Part shown: positions 1-6,584 of the stretch, piece by piece
Layout: every line of letters starts with the position of its first letter
How positions within the stretch are numbered: the first letter of the stretch is position 1
Assembly (NCBI GenBank): GCA_025464915.1
Contig: JAODNF010000417.1
Span: 1-21,225, forward strand
Length of the DNA stretch: 21,225 bases
Source of the DNA: Frankiales bacterium
GTDB taxonomy: Bacteria > Actinomycetota > Actinomycetes > Mycobacteriales > SCTD01
Reading direction: 5' to 3'
Program-made: the position numbers and the translations under genes
Notes under the pieces: generated by a model
What the model was told of the DNA's origin: nothing
What the model saw: the letters and a program-made list of their open reading frames with translations, nothing else
Databases searched by the model: none

Positions 1-389
1 ACCTGCAGGACGCCAAGGCCGTCTACGTCGACGTCGCGGGGAACACCGACCTGCGGCGAGCCGTGCACGAGCGGCTCGTGCCGGTCCACTCGGCCGTCGT
101 GGGGGCTGCGCACCACGACGCGCAGTCCGGGTTCGGCGGCGGCGAGGAGCTGCCCGGTGGCCGGCCGACGTTCTTCTTCGCGCCCGACCAGATGCGCAAG
201 CGGTACGCCGACTGGGGGCCGGACGGCGTCGAGAACAGGCACGCCAAGGCCTGGGCGCGCTTCGCGCCGGTGGTCCAGGGCTGGGTGGACGTCGTGCTCG
301 GCGCCGGTCCCGAGGCGCTGCAGGCGGACTGGCTCGAGACCCTGGCCGGTGCGACCCCGCCGAGGACCGGCCACGTGGTGCAGCTGTGA
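1..389 (+). CDS. DUF2855 family protein, 3' part only
   Basis: The reading frame is open from the window edge (codons in phase from base 3) to TGA at 387-389, so only about 128 C-terminal residues are visible. The segment has YVDVAGNTDLRRAVHE, then VGAAHHDAQSG, then FFFAPDQMRKRYADWGP, and ends in GHVVQL. This matches what I recall of the C-terminal half of DUF2855 proteins, a family of unknown function. The GTG at 63 is internal: the family's conserved sequence continues upstream of it to the edge. The stop overlaps the ATG of the next gene by one base (TGATG), so the two are probably translated from one mRNA. The family assignment rests on motif memory. No function can be given from this fragment. 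Confidence 0.7.
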   Translation, partial: LQDAKAVYVDVAGNTDLRRAVHERLVPVHSAVVGAAHHDAQSGFGGGEELPGGRPTFFFAPDQMRKRYADWGPDGVENRHAKAWARFAPVVQGWVDVVLGAGPEALQADWLETLAGATPPRTGHVVQL

Positions 390-766
390 TGGCCTACAAC
401 CCGCCGGGGTGGTTCGTCCGCAACGTCTACAACCGGCTCGCCAAGCGCTTCGGCCTCGGCCAGTCGGTGCTGCTCAAGGTCCCCGGCCGCACAAGCGGCA
501 CCGACCAGCAGCTGCCGGTCACCCCGGTCGAGCTCGACGGCATCACCTACCTGGTGAGCGTCCGTGGGCAGGCGCAGTGGGTGCGCAACCTCGAGGTGTC
601 CGGACGCGGAACCCTTGCGGGCAAGGACTTCACAGCGGTGCTCGTCGACGTCGAGCGGGCCAAGCCGGTCATCGCGGCCTACCGCGAGAAGGTCGGCAAG
701 GCGATCGACCCGATCTGGAACAAGCTCCCCGACGACGCCGACCACCCCGTCTTCGCCCTGACCTGA
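389..766 (+). CDS. Ddn-like (deazaflavin/F420) nitroreductase family protein
   Basis: This 125-residue protein has the size and look of the Ddn/DUF385 family, small split-barrel proteins that often use cofactor F420 to reduce quinones or nitro compounds. Visible features are an aromatic N-terminus (NPPGWFVRNVYNRL), the stretch LLKVPGRTSGTDQQLPVTPVE corresponding to the family's G-R-x-S-G segment that contacts the deazaflavin phosphate tail, then the core strand GITYLVSVRGQAQWVRNLEVSG. ATG 389 is chosen over GTG 386; the two are adjacent codons, so the choice barely matters. It overlaps the DUF2855 stop, indicating coupling. It is followed directly by a strong hairpin (768-830). Cofactor use is inferred from the family; a heme- or flavin-binding relative cannot be excluded. 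The substrate is unknown. Confidence 0.8.
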   Translation: MAYNPPGWFVRNVYNRLAKRFGLGQSVLLKVPGRTSGTDQQLPVTPVELDGITYLVSVRGQAQWVRNLEVSGRGTLAGKDFTAVLVDVERAKPVIAAYREKVGKAIDPIWNKLPDDADHPVFALT

Positions 767-767
767 C

Positions 768-830
768 CCGCGAATGGACACTGCGCTGCGGTTTTCAGCT
801 CTAAAAGCGCAGCGCAGTGTCCATTCGCGG
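768..830. terminator. perfect 23-bp inverted repeat between convergent genes
   Basis: Arms at 768-790 and 808-830 are exact reverse complements (left arm begins CCGCGAATGGACACTGCG). The 17-nt loop contains TTTT and AAAA tracts that could add four more pairs after one G-G mismatch. It fills almost exactly the gap between the stop of the Ddn-like gene (766) and the stop of the carbonic anhydrase gene (836-838). The position suggests a bidirectional terminator. No U-run follows either arm, as is common in actinobacterial terminators. Confidence 0.75.
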
Positions 831-835
831 CGGGG

Positions 836-1327
836 CTAGACGACTTCCTTCAGCAGGCCGGTGCGGACGTCGTAGAGGAAGCCGCCGACCGTCATGCCGC
901 GCAGGTAGGGGGAGCTGCGCACCCGCTGGACGTCGTGCCCGATGGAGGCCAGCTGGTCGCTCATCGTGTGGAAGTCGAGCGACCGGGTGTCGATGCCTGT
1001 CTCCGACGCGATCGTCTCGTGCACCTGCTCGTCCGTCGCGGACGCCATCTTGCACTCGGTGTGCTCCACCACCAGGACGCGGTCGACCCCGAGGAGGTGG
1101 TTGGCGAGGACCAGGGTGCGGAGCACGTCGTCGGTCACCCGGCCGCCGGCGTTGCGCATGATCTTCGCGTCGCCCTGGGACAGGCCGAGCATCCGCAGCG
1201 GGTCGATGCGTGAGTCCATGCACGTCACGACGGCGAGCCCCTTCGCCGCGCGTCCGGGCAGGCCGGTGTCCACGAAGGACGAGGCGTAGGTCGCGTTGCT
1301 GGCAAGGACGTCGTCGAAGGCACCCAT
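836..1327 (-). CDS. beta-carbonic anhydrase
   Basis: This 163-residue protein is a compact beta-class carbonic anhydrase, which interconverts CO2 and bicarbonate in the cytoplasm using zinc. The metal and catalytic signature is intact: C36-M-D38-S-R40 supplies the first Cys ligand and the Asp/Arg dyad, and H89-T-E-C92 supplies the second His and Cys ligands. The segment MRNAGGRVTDDVLRTL between them is typical of the family. The length fits the short actinobacterial clade. ATG 1327 lies two bases after the stop of the upstream cyclo-ligase gene, so the two are surely co-transcribed. The gene ends facing a strong hairpin. Class assignment is secure; physiological role (bicarbonate supply for carboxylases, pH) is inference. 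Confidence 0.93.
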   Translation of the reverse strand: MGAFDDVLASNATYASSFVDTGLPGRAAKGLAVVTCMDSRIDPLRMLGLSQGDAKIMRNAGGRVTDDVLRTLVLANHLLGVDRVLVVEHTECKMASATDEQVHETIASETGIDTRSLDFHTMSDQLASIGHDVQRVRSSPYLRGMTVGGFLYDVRTGLLKEVV

Positions 1328-1329
1328 GG

Positions 1330-1845
1330 CTACATCTTGGTAGGCAGCCTGATGACGCCGAGCGAGGGGGTCGCGGCGGCGGCGACCGGCACGTCGTGGG
1401 GCTCGCGGGGCAGCGCGTCCACGAGCTCGCCGTCGCCGAGGACCGCCACCGTCAACCCGGTGGCGCGAGCCAGCGCACGGTCGTAGCAGCCCTTGCCCTT
1501 CCCGAGCCGGGTGCCGTCGCGAGCCACGAGCAGAGCGGGTACGAGGACCACGTCGCAGGACGCGATCGCCTCGGGCCCGAGGAGCGCGCCGTCGGGCTCC
1601 GTGAGCCGGCCGCGGGTCACGAGCGGGCCGCCGGCCACTCCCCAGTCGAGGTCGAAGTCGGGAGTCACCACCGGGAGCAGCCAGCCCTGGCGCACCGTGA
1701 TCCGCGGCTCTGTGCCGAACGGCAGGTAGGCGGCCACCCGGGTCGCCGTCGCCAGCAGCGGGGCGAGAGCCTCGTCGAGGGACGGAACGGGACGCGATCG
1801 CCTGTCCACATCAGCCTGTCGGCGCAACGCGGCTTTTGTCTCCAC
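1330..1845 (-). CDS. 5-formyltetrahydrofolate cyclo-ligase
   Basis: The 171-residue product is an MTHFS-type enzyme that uses ATP to turn 5-formyl-THF into 5,10-methenyl-THF, recycling folate in the cytoplasm. Evidence: an N-terminal region rich in Lys and Arg (METKAALRRQADVDRRSR), the middle VAAYLPFGTEP, and the signature G115-KGKGCYDR (residues 115-123), matching the family's GxGxGYYDR phosphate/ATP loop with Cys in place of the first Tyr. The start is a GTG at 1845, only 41 bp from the proposed start of the divergent diguanylate cyclase. No clear Shine-Dalgarno lies upstream, so a leaderless start is possible. The same gene lies next to galU in M. tuberculosis (Rv0992c), supporting conserved order. 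The following carbonic anhydrase is a lineage-specific partner. Confidence 0.9.
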   Translation of the reverse strand: METKAALRRQADVDRRSRPVPSLDEALAPLLATATRVAAYLPFGTEPRITVRQGWLLPVVTPDFDLDWGVAGGPLVTRGRLTEPDGALLGPEAIASCDVVLVPALLVARDGTRLGKGKGCYDRALARATGLTVAVLGDGELVDALPREPHDVPVAAAATPSLGVIRLPTKM

Positions 1846-1886
1846 CGTGGGAGGATGTCAGTCCGGCGGCCGGAGAGGGGGTCCGG

Positions 1887-3800
1887 GTGACGCTGCGTTG
1901 GCGCCTCACGCTCGCCTTCGTGCTCGTCGTCGTCGTCCCGCTCGTCGTCGGTGCCGTCATCGTGTCCAAGGCCCTTCCGCGAGAGGTCCAGCGCGAGCAG
2001 CGCGGGGGCGCCCAGACGTCGAGCCGCCTGGTGGCGCAGGTGCTGCGCGACTTCTGCGACCGGGCACGCGCGACCGCGGAGGCCGCGGGCCGGGCCTCGG
2101 CCGGTGCCGGCCCGGCACGGGCGCAGATCGCCGTCAGCTCTCTCGTCGACCGCGGGCTGGCGGACGCCGTCCAGGTGACCGACCCGAAGGGCGTCGTCGT
2201 CGCGGCGGCCGGGTCCCAGCCGACGGCACCGACGGACTGCGCGCGGGCGAGCACCGGCAGCCACTACCTGTCGGCCGTCATCACCCTCACCACCTCGGCA
2301 GGCAAGCCCGCCGGCACGGCCGTCGCCTCGTTCCAGGTGGACGGCTCCCTGTTCGACAGCGTTCGCGCGGCCGTCGCGGACGGTGAGGTCGTGCTCATCG
2401 ACGCGAACGGCGGCGTGATCGCCGGCACCCGGGCGGTGTCGCCCGCGGTCGTGCGCGCGGCCTTCACCGGGGCCGCGCAGAAGAACTGGGTCAGCGGCTT
2501 CACACCGCCGAGCACCGGGCAGCCGTACGGCGTCGCGGTGCTGCTTCCGGCCGCTCAGGGCCCGGGGGTCCTGCTCGACGCGACGCTGGTCGTGCTCCTC
2601 GCCATCGCCCTGGCCGTGGTGATCGCCGTCCTGTCCGCACGCGCGACAACCCGTCCCCTCGAGCAGCTCGGCGTCGCGGCGGCACGCATCGCGAGCGGCG
2701 ACCTGGCGTCGGGGATCGAGGTGACCTCGAAGGACGAGATCGGCCGGCTGGCCACCGCGTTCAACCTGATGACGGACGAGCTCCGGTCCTACGTCGGGCA
2801 GCTCGAGGCCAGCCGAGACGAGCTGCAGGCCGGCCTCGCGCGGCTCGGGGACACGCTGTCGAGCACCCACGACCTCGACCGGATCCTGCACGTGGTGCTC
2901 GAGTCCGCGGTCGCCTCGACGCGCGCGACGTCGGGCATGGTGCTGCTGCTGACGCCGTCCCGTGACGAGCTCGTGATGGCCGCGTCCAAGGGCCTCGACG
3001 AGGTGCCGCTCGACCTCCGCGTGCAGGTGGGCGAGGGAGTGAGCGGCCGGGTGGCGCAGAGCGGCGACGCCTACAAGGGCTTCGTGGAGCAGTCTCGCGT
3101 CGGGGAGCTCTCCGGGGCATCCGTCATCGCCGTACCGCTCAAGTCCTCCGGCACGGTCATCGGCGTCCTCGACCTGTTCGGGGCGGAGGGGTTCGACGAC
3201 GCGGACCTGGCGACCATCCGCACCTTCGCGAGCCAGGCCACCGTGGCCGTCGACAACGTGCTTCTCCACGAGGAGGCCCAGCGCCTCTCGATCACCGACG
3301 GCCTGACCGGCCTCTGGAACTACCGCTACTTCACGATGACGGTCGCCAAGGAGATCGAGCGCGCCGCCCGGTTCTCGCGGCCGCTGGCGCTGCTCATGCT
3401 CGACCTCGACCACTTCAAGGGCGTCAACGACAGCTTCGGCCACCAGCGGGGCGACGCGGTGCTCATCGAGCTCGCCGGACGCATCCGGGGCGAGGTACGC
3501 GACGTCGACACGGTCGCCCGCTACGGCGGCGAGGAGATCGTCGTCATCCTCCCGGAGACCGACGCCGAGGGCGCGGCCCAGCTGGCCGAGCGGATCTGCG
3601 TGGCTGTGCGCAGGCGGCCCTTCGGCGAGCCGGGTGTCCCGCCGATCCACCTGACGGTCTCGGCCGGCGGGTCGGTGTTCCCCCACCACGCCCTGCAGGC
3701 CAGTGCGCTGCTGCAGCGCGCCGACCAGGCGCTGTACGAGGCGAAGCGCGCCGGGCGGGACACCTGGCGCATCGCCAACGGGAGCAGTGTCGCCCACTAG
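1887..3800 (+). CDS. membrane diguanylate cyclase: sensor-HAMP-GAF-GGDEF
   Basis: This 637-residue protein should make cyclic di-GMP from two GTP at the inner face of the membrane. Layout: membrane segment 7-27; extracytoplasmic sensor about 30-225 with two cysteines (57, 118) and a Cache-like end (VVLIDANGGVIAGT); second membrane segment 228-250; HAMP 251-303; GAF about 325-462; GGDEF about 465-632. The catalytic motif is GGEEI (547-551), the metal-binding stretch LMLDLDHFKGVND is present, and an inhibitory I-site R538-x-x-D541 lies five residues before GGEEI, so feedback inhibition by product is expected. GTG 1887 is chosen because GGAGAGGGG (1872-1880) sits at good spacing and the membrane helix follows at once; an upstream in-frame TTG (1836) would run into the divergent gene. 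No EAL domain is seen. The signal it senses is unknown. Confidence 0.93.
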   Translation: MTLRWRLTLAFVLVVVVPLVVGAVIVSKALPREVQREQRGGAQTSSRLVAQVLRDFCDRARATAEAAGRASAGAGPARAQIAVSSLVDRGLADAVQVTDPKGVVVAAAGSQPTAPTDCARASTGSHYLSAVITLTTSAGKPAGTAVASFQVDGSLFDSVRAAVADGEVVLIDANGGVIAGTRAVSPAVVRAAFTGAAQKNWVSGFTPPSTGQPYGVAVLLPAAQGPGVLLDATLVVLLAIALAVVIAVLSARATTRPLEQLGVAAARIASGDLASGIEVTSKDEIGRLATAFNLMTDELRSYVGQLEASRDELQAGLARLGDTLSSTHDLDRILHVVLESAVASTRATSGMVLLLTPSRDELVMAASKGLDEVPLDLRVQVGEGVSGRVAQSGDAYKGFVEQSRVGELSGASVIAVPLKSSGTVIGVLDLFGAEGFDDADLATIRTFASQATVAVDNVLLHEEAQRLSITDGLTGLWNYRYFTMTVAKEIERAARFSRPLALLMLDLDHFKGVNDSFGHQRGDAVLIELAGRIRGEVRDVDTVARYGGEEIVVILPETDAEGAAQLAERICVAVRRRPFGEPGVPPIHLTVSAGGSVFPHHALQASALLQRADQALYEAKRAGRDTWRIANGSSVAH

Positions 3801-3803
3801 GGT
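3798..3803 (+). promoter_or_regulatory. likely -10 box of galU, overlapping the upstream stop codon
   Basis: TAGGGT fits the actinobacterial TAnnnT -10 pattern and ends 7 nt before ATG 3811, predicting a leaderless galU mRNA. Its first three bases are the TAG stop of the diguanylate cyclase gene. No good -35 hexamer is seen. Confidence 0.45.
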
Positions 3804-3810
3804 CGTGCCC

Positions 3811-4701
3811 ATGCCGATCCGCGGGCCGATCAGAAAAGCCGTCATCCCCGCCGCCGGGCTGGGCACCCGCTTCCTGCCCGCCACCAAGGCCGTGCCGAAG
3901 GAGATGCTGCCGGTCGTCGACACCCCGGCGATCCAGCTCGTGGTCGAGGAGGCCGTGGCTGCCGGGCTCACCGACGTGCTCATGGTCAGCGGACGCACGA
4001 AGCGCGCCCTCGAGGACCACTTCGACCGGGTCATCGAGCTCGAGCTGGCCCTCGAGGCGAAAGGGGACACCGAGCGCCTCAGGAAGGTGCAGGAGTCGAC
4101 GCACCTCGGCGACGTCCACTACGTGCGCCAGGGCGACCCGAAGGGCCTGGGCCACGCGGTCCTCGTGGCCGCCGAGCACGTCGGCAACGAGCCGTTCGCG
4201 GTGCTCCTCGGCGACGACCTCATCGACCACCGCGACCCGCTGCTCAAGCAGATGGTGCAGGTGCAGGAGGAGAGGGGCGGCAACGTGATCGCCCTCATGG
4301 AGGTCCCGCACGAGCAGATCTCGATGTACGGCTGCGCGGCCATCAAGGGCCCTCCCGGGGACGACGGCGTCGTGGAGATCACCGAGCTCGTCGAGAAGCC
4401 GCCGGTGGACGAGGCCCCGAGCGACCTCGCCATCATCGGCCGCTACGTCCTGAGCCCCACCATCTTCGAGGTCCTGCGCACCACCCCGCCGGGGCGGGGC
4501 GGCGAGATCCAGCTGACGGACGCGATGGCCGCCATGATCGGCCGCGAACCGCTGCACGGCGTGGTGTTCCGCGGACGCCGGTACGACACGGGTGACCGCC
4601 TCGACTACCTCAAGACCGTCGTGAAGCTCGCCAGCGAGCGCGACGACCTGGGCCCGCAGCTGCTGGCCTGGCTGCGCGAGTGGCTCCCGCAGCAAGGATG
4701 A
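3811..4701 (+). CDS. galU: UTP-glucose-1-phosphate uridylyltransferase
   Basis: GalU makes UDP-glucose from UTP and glucose 1-phosphate in the cytoplasm, feeding cell-wall glycans, glycolipids and trehalose. The 296-residue length matches bacterial GalU. The nucleotide-binding signature KAVIPAAGLGTRFLPATK with VPKEMLP follows the start, then FAVLLGDDLID carries the metal-binding aspartates, followed by ELVEKP, GRYVLSP and GEIQLTDA, all standard family positions. ATG 3811 places the signature near the N-terminus, where it belongs; a longer in-frame version would overlap the diguanylate cyclase gene heavily. GTG 3805 is a close alternative. Its stop overlaps the glp start (ATGA at 4698-4701), so it heads a galU-glp-rimJ-glpR group, the same order as Rv0993-Rv0996. 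Confidence 0.97.
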   Translation: MPIRGPIRKAVIPAAGLGTRFLPATKAVPKEMLPVVDTPAIQLVVEEAVAAGLTDVLMVSGRTKRALEDHFDRVIELELALEAKGDTERLRKVQESTHLGDVHYVRQGDPKGLGHAVLVAAEHVGNEPFAVLLGDDLIDHRDPLLKQMVQVQEERGGNVIALMEVPHEQISMYGCAAIKGPPGDDGVVEITELVEKPPVDEAPSDLAIIGRYVLSPTIFEVLRTTPPGRGGEIQLTDAMAAMIGREPLHGVVFRGRRYDTGDRLDYLKTVVKLASERDDLGPQLLAWLREWLPQQG

Positions 4702-5903
4702 GGAGCGTCGACGAGCACCTTGCCGAGATCCTCTCGGTGGTGCAGCCGCTCGCCCCGCTCGAGGTCGGGCTCCTCGACGCGCACGGGTGCGTGCTCGCCC
4801 AGGACGTCGTCGCCACGGCGCCAGTGCCGCCCTACGGCGTCGCGTCCCTCGACGGCTACGCCGTCCGCTCCTCCGACGTCGCCGGGGCCCCTGTCGCACT
4901 GCCGGTCGTCGGTGACGTGCTGGCCGGGACGCCGTCGCCGCTGAGCGTCCAGCCGGGCCTCTGCGTCCGGATCGGCGCGGGGGCGCTCCTGCCGAGCGGT
5001 GCGGACGCCGTCGTGCCGACCTCCTGGACGGACAGCGGGATCGCCCAGGTCCGCGTCGATCGCCCGGCTCCGGCCGCGTATGGCGTCGTCCTCGCCGGTG
5101 CGGAGGTGGCGGCGGGGGAGACGGTGGTCGCCGCCGGCAGTCACCTCGGTGCGGCGCAGATCGGCCTCGCCGCCGGCATCGGGCAGGCGCGACTCCAGGT
5201 CCGGCCCCGGCCGCGGGTCGTGGTGCTGGCCTCCGGCAACGAGCTCGTCGAGCCAGGCAACCCGATCGGACCCGGGCAGGCCTACGACTCCAACACGATG
5301 TCGATGACGACGGCCTGCCTCGAGGCCGGCGCGATCGCCTACCGGGTCGGGATCGTCAAGGACGACGGCCGCTCGCTGCGTGACACCCTCGAGGACCAGC
5401 TCGTCCGGGCCGACCTGATCCTGCTGAGCGCCGGCGTCTCCGCCAGCTCGTACGACGCCATCCGCGAGGTCCTCGGACGGCTCGGGAAGGTCGCGTTCCA
5501 GGACGTGGCGATGGACCCCGGCGCCCTGCACGGCTTCGGCGTCATCGGTCCGGACGCCACGCCGGTCTTCGGCCTGCCAGGCGACCCGCTCGGCGCTCAG
5601 GTGTCGTTCGAGGCGTTCGTCCGGCCGGCCCTGCGCCGGATGCTCGGCGTCCCGCACATCGCCCGCCCGATGGTGTCGGCCCGGGCCGGCGCCGACCTCG
5701 TCAGCCCTGCCGGCCGGCGGTCGTTCGTGCGTGCGTGGCTCGAGGTCAAGGACGGCGCGTACGTCGTGACACCCGTCTCCTCCCGCGGAAGCGTCACAGG
5801 GCTCTCGGCGGCCAACGCCCTCGCGGTGGTGCCCGAGTCCGTGGAGCACGTGCCGGCCGGCGCGGCGGTGCAGGTGGTCATGCTCGAGCGGCGCGGTCTC
5901 TAG
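4698..5903 (+). CDS. glp: gephyrin-like molybdotransferase Glp (MoeA family)
   Basis: The 401-residue protein has the full MoeA/gephyrin-E fold in order: SLDGYAVRSSDV (50-61), beta-barrel domain, RIGAGALLPSGADAVVP (91-107), the MoCF-type domain with LASGNELVEPG (178-187) and GQAYDSN (193-199), AGVSASSYD (245-253), LPGDPLGA (293-300), then the C-terminal barrel. MoeA inserts molybdate into molybdopterin-AMP. Several usual residues differ here: the T of the usual MTGA stretch is replaced (GAGA), GGVSVGxxD reads AGVSASSYD, and MKPGKP reads MDPGAL (272-277), losing both lysines. In Corynebacterium a gephyrin-like Glp acts in cell division with FtsZ and the membrane receptor GlpR (recalled). The operon here includes a GlpR-like gene, so a structural role is favoured. 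ATG 4698 overlaps the galU stop by four bases. Confidence 0.88.
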   Translation: MRSVDEHLAEILSVVQPLAPLEVGLLDAHGCVLAQDVVATAPVPPYGVASLDGYAVRSSDVAGAPVALPVVGDVLAGTPSPLSVQPGLCVRIGAGALLPSGADAVVPTSWTDSGIAQVRVDRPAPAAYGVVLAGAEVAAGETVVAAGSHLGAAQIGLAAGIGQARLQVRPRPRVVVLASGNELVEPGNPIGPGQAYDSNTMSMTTACLEAGAIAYRVGIVKDDGRSLRDTLEDQLVRADLILLSAGVSASSYDAIREVLGRLGKVAFQDVAMDPGALHGFGVIGPDATPVFGLPGDPLGAQVSFEAFVRPALRRMLGVPHIARPMVSARAGADLVSPAGRRSFVRAWLEVKDGAYVVTPVSSRGSVTGLSAANALAVVPESVEHVPAGAAVQVVMLERRGL

Positions 5904-5906
5904 CCC

Positions 5907-6527
5907 GTGGCCAGTCCGGGTTGGCCGGCACGGCTCGTGCAGGGGGACGTCGGGGTCCGCCCGTTCCGGCTGCGGGACGCCCAGCCCTGGTCCGAGGCGC
6001 GGATCCGGAACGAGGACTGGCTCTCGCCGTGGGAGGGGCGCCAGCCCGGCCTGCCGGACGCCCCGTGGGAGGAGGGGCACAGCCCGGGTGCCTTCGCCGC
6101 GATGCTCCGGGGGATGCGTCGTGAGTCCAGGGCAGGGCGTCAGCTGCCCTTCGCCGTGATGGTCAACGGGTCGCTCGTCGGCCAGGTCACGGTGTCGAAC
6201 GTGGTGCGTGGTGCTTTCCAGTCGGCCAGTGTCGGCTACTGGGTCGACCGGGAGGTCGCGGGTCGGGGGGTGATGCCGACGGCTCTCGGCCTGGTCGTCG
6301 ACCACTGCCTCACCGTGGTCGGCCTGCACCGCATCGAGGCGAACATCCGTCCGGAGAACGGGCCTTCGCTGCGCGTCGTGCGCAAGCTCGGCTTCCGGGA
6401 GGAGGGCCTGCACCCCCGGTTCCTGTTCATCGACGGGGGATGGCGCGACCACCTCAGCTTCGCCGTGACCGTCGAGGACCTGACCGAACCGATGGTGTCG
6501 CGTCTCGTTGGACTTCCGGGTCAGTGA
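5907..6527 (+). CDS. GNAT acetyltransferase, RimJ/RimL type
   Basis: The 206-residue protein is a GCN5-related N-acetyltransferase of the RimJ/RimL clade, transferring acetyl from acetyl-CoA to an N-terminal amine or similar acceptor. Evidence: N-terminal VRPFRLRDAQPWSEARIRNEDWL, typical of this clade, strand VGQVTVSNVVRG, the acetyl-CoA loop VAGRGVMPTALGLVVDHC, then GLHRIEANIRPENGPSLRVVRKLGFREEG, the hallmark C-terminal half. GTG 5907 begins three bases after the glp stop, so it is in the same operon. It holds the position of Rv0995 (rimJ) in M. tuberculosis. The substrate is not shown by the sequence; ribosomal protein S5, as for E. coli RimJ, is unproven here, and a division-related substrate is equally open. 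Confidence 0.9.
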   Translation: MASPGWPARLVQGDVGVRPFRLRDAQPWSEARIRNEDWLSPWEGRQPGLPDAPWEEGHSPGAFAAMLRGMRRESRAGRQLPFAVMVNGSLVGQVTVSNVVRGAFQSASVGYWVDREVAGRGVMPTALGLVVDHCLTVVGLHRIEANIRPENGPSLRVVRKLGFREEGLHPRFLFIDGGWRDHLSFAVTVEDLTEPMVSRLVGLPGQ

Positions 6528-6538
6528 CTCGACACACC

Positions 6539-6569
6539 GGGTGACGTCCACACTTCTTTGGGTGAGGTC
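6539..6569 (+). repeat. pair of direct repeats in the glpR promoter
   Basis: GGGTGACGTC (6539-6548) and GGGTGAGGTC (6560-6569) match at 9 of 10 bases and start 21 bp apart, two turns of the helix. They bracket the expected -35 position of the TACCGT -10 box (6572-6577). The layout suggests a regulator binding one face of the DNA; the factor is unknown. Confidence 0.4.
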
Positions 6570-6571
6570 AC

Positions 6572-6577
6572 TACCGT
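6572..6577 (+). promoter_or_regulatory. likely -10 box of glpR (leaderless)
   Basis: TACCGT ends 7 nt before GTG 6585, the spacing expected when transcription starts on the first base of the start codon. The 57-bp gap after the acetyltransferase gene leaves room for a separate promoter. No recognisable -35 hexamer. Confidence 0.45.
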
Positions 6578-6584
6578 CAAGGCC

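Noticed and set aside
1665..4070. Very long open frame (801 codons) on the minus strand opposite the diguanylate cyclase
   Set aside because: It is antisense to a gene with clear domains, has low-complexity Arg/Asp/Gly/His-rich sequence typical of GC-rich shadow frames, and no recognisable motif.
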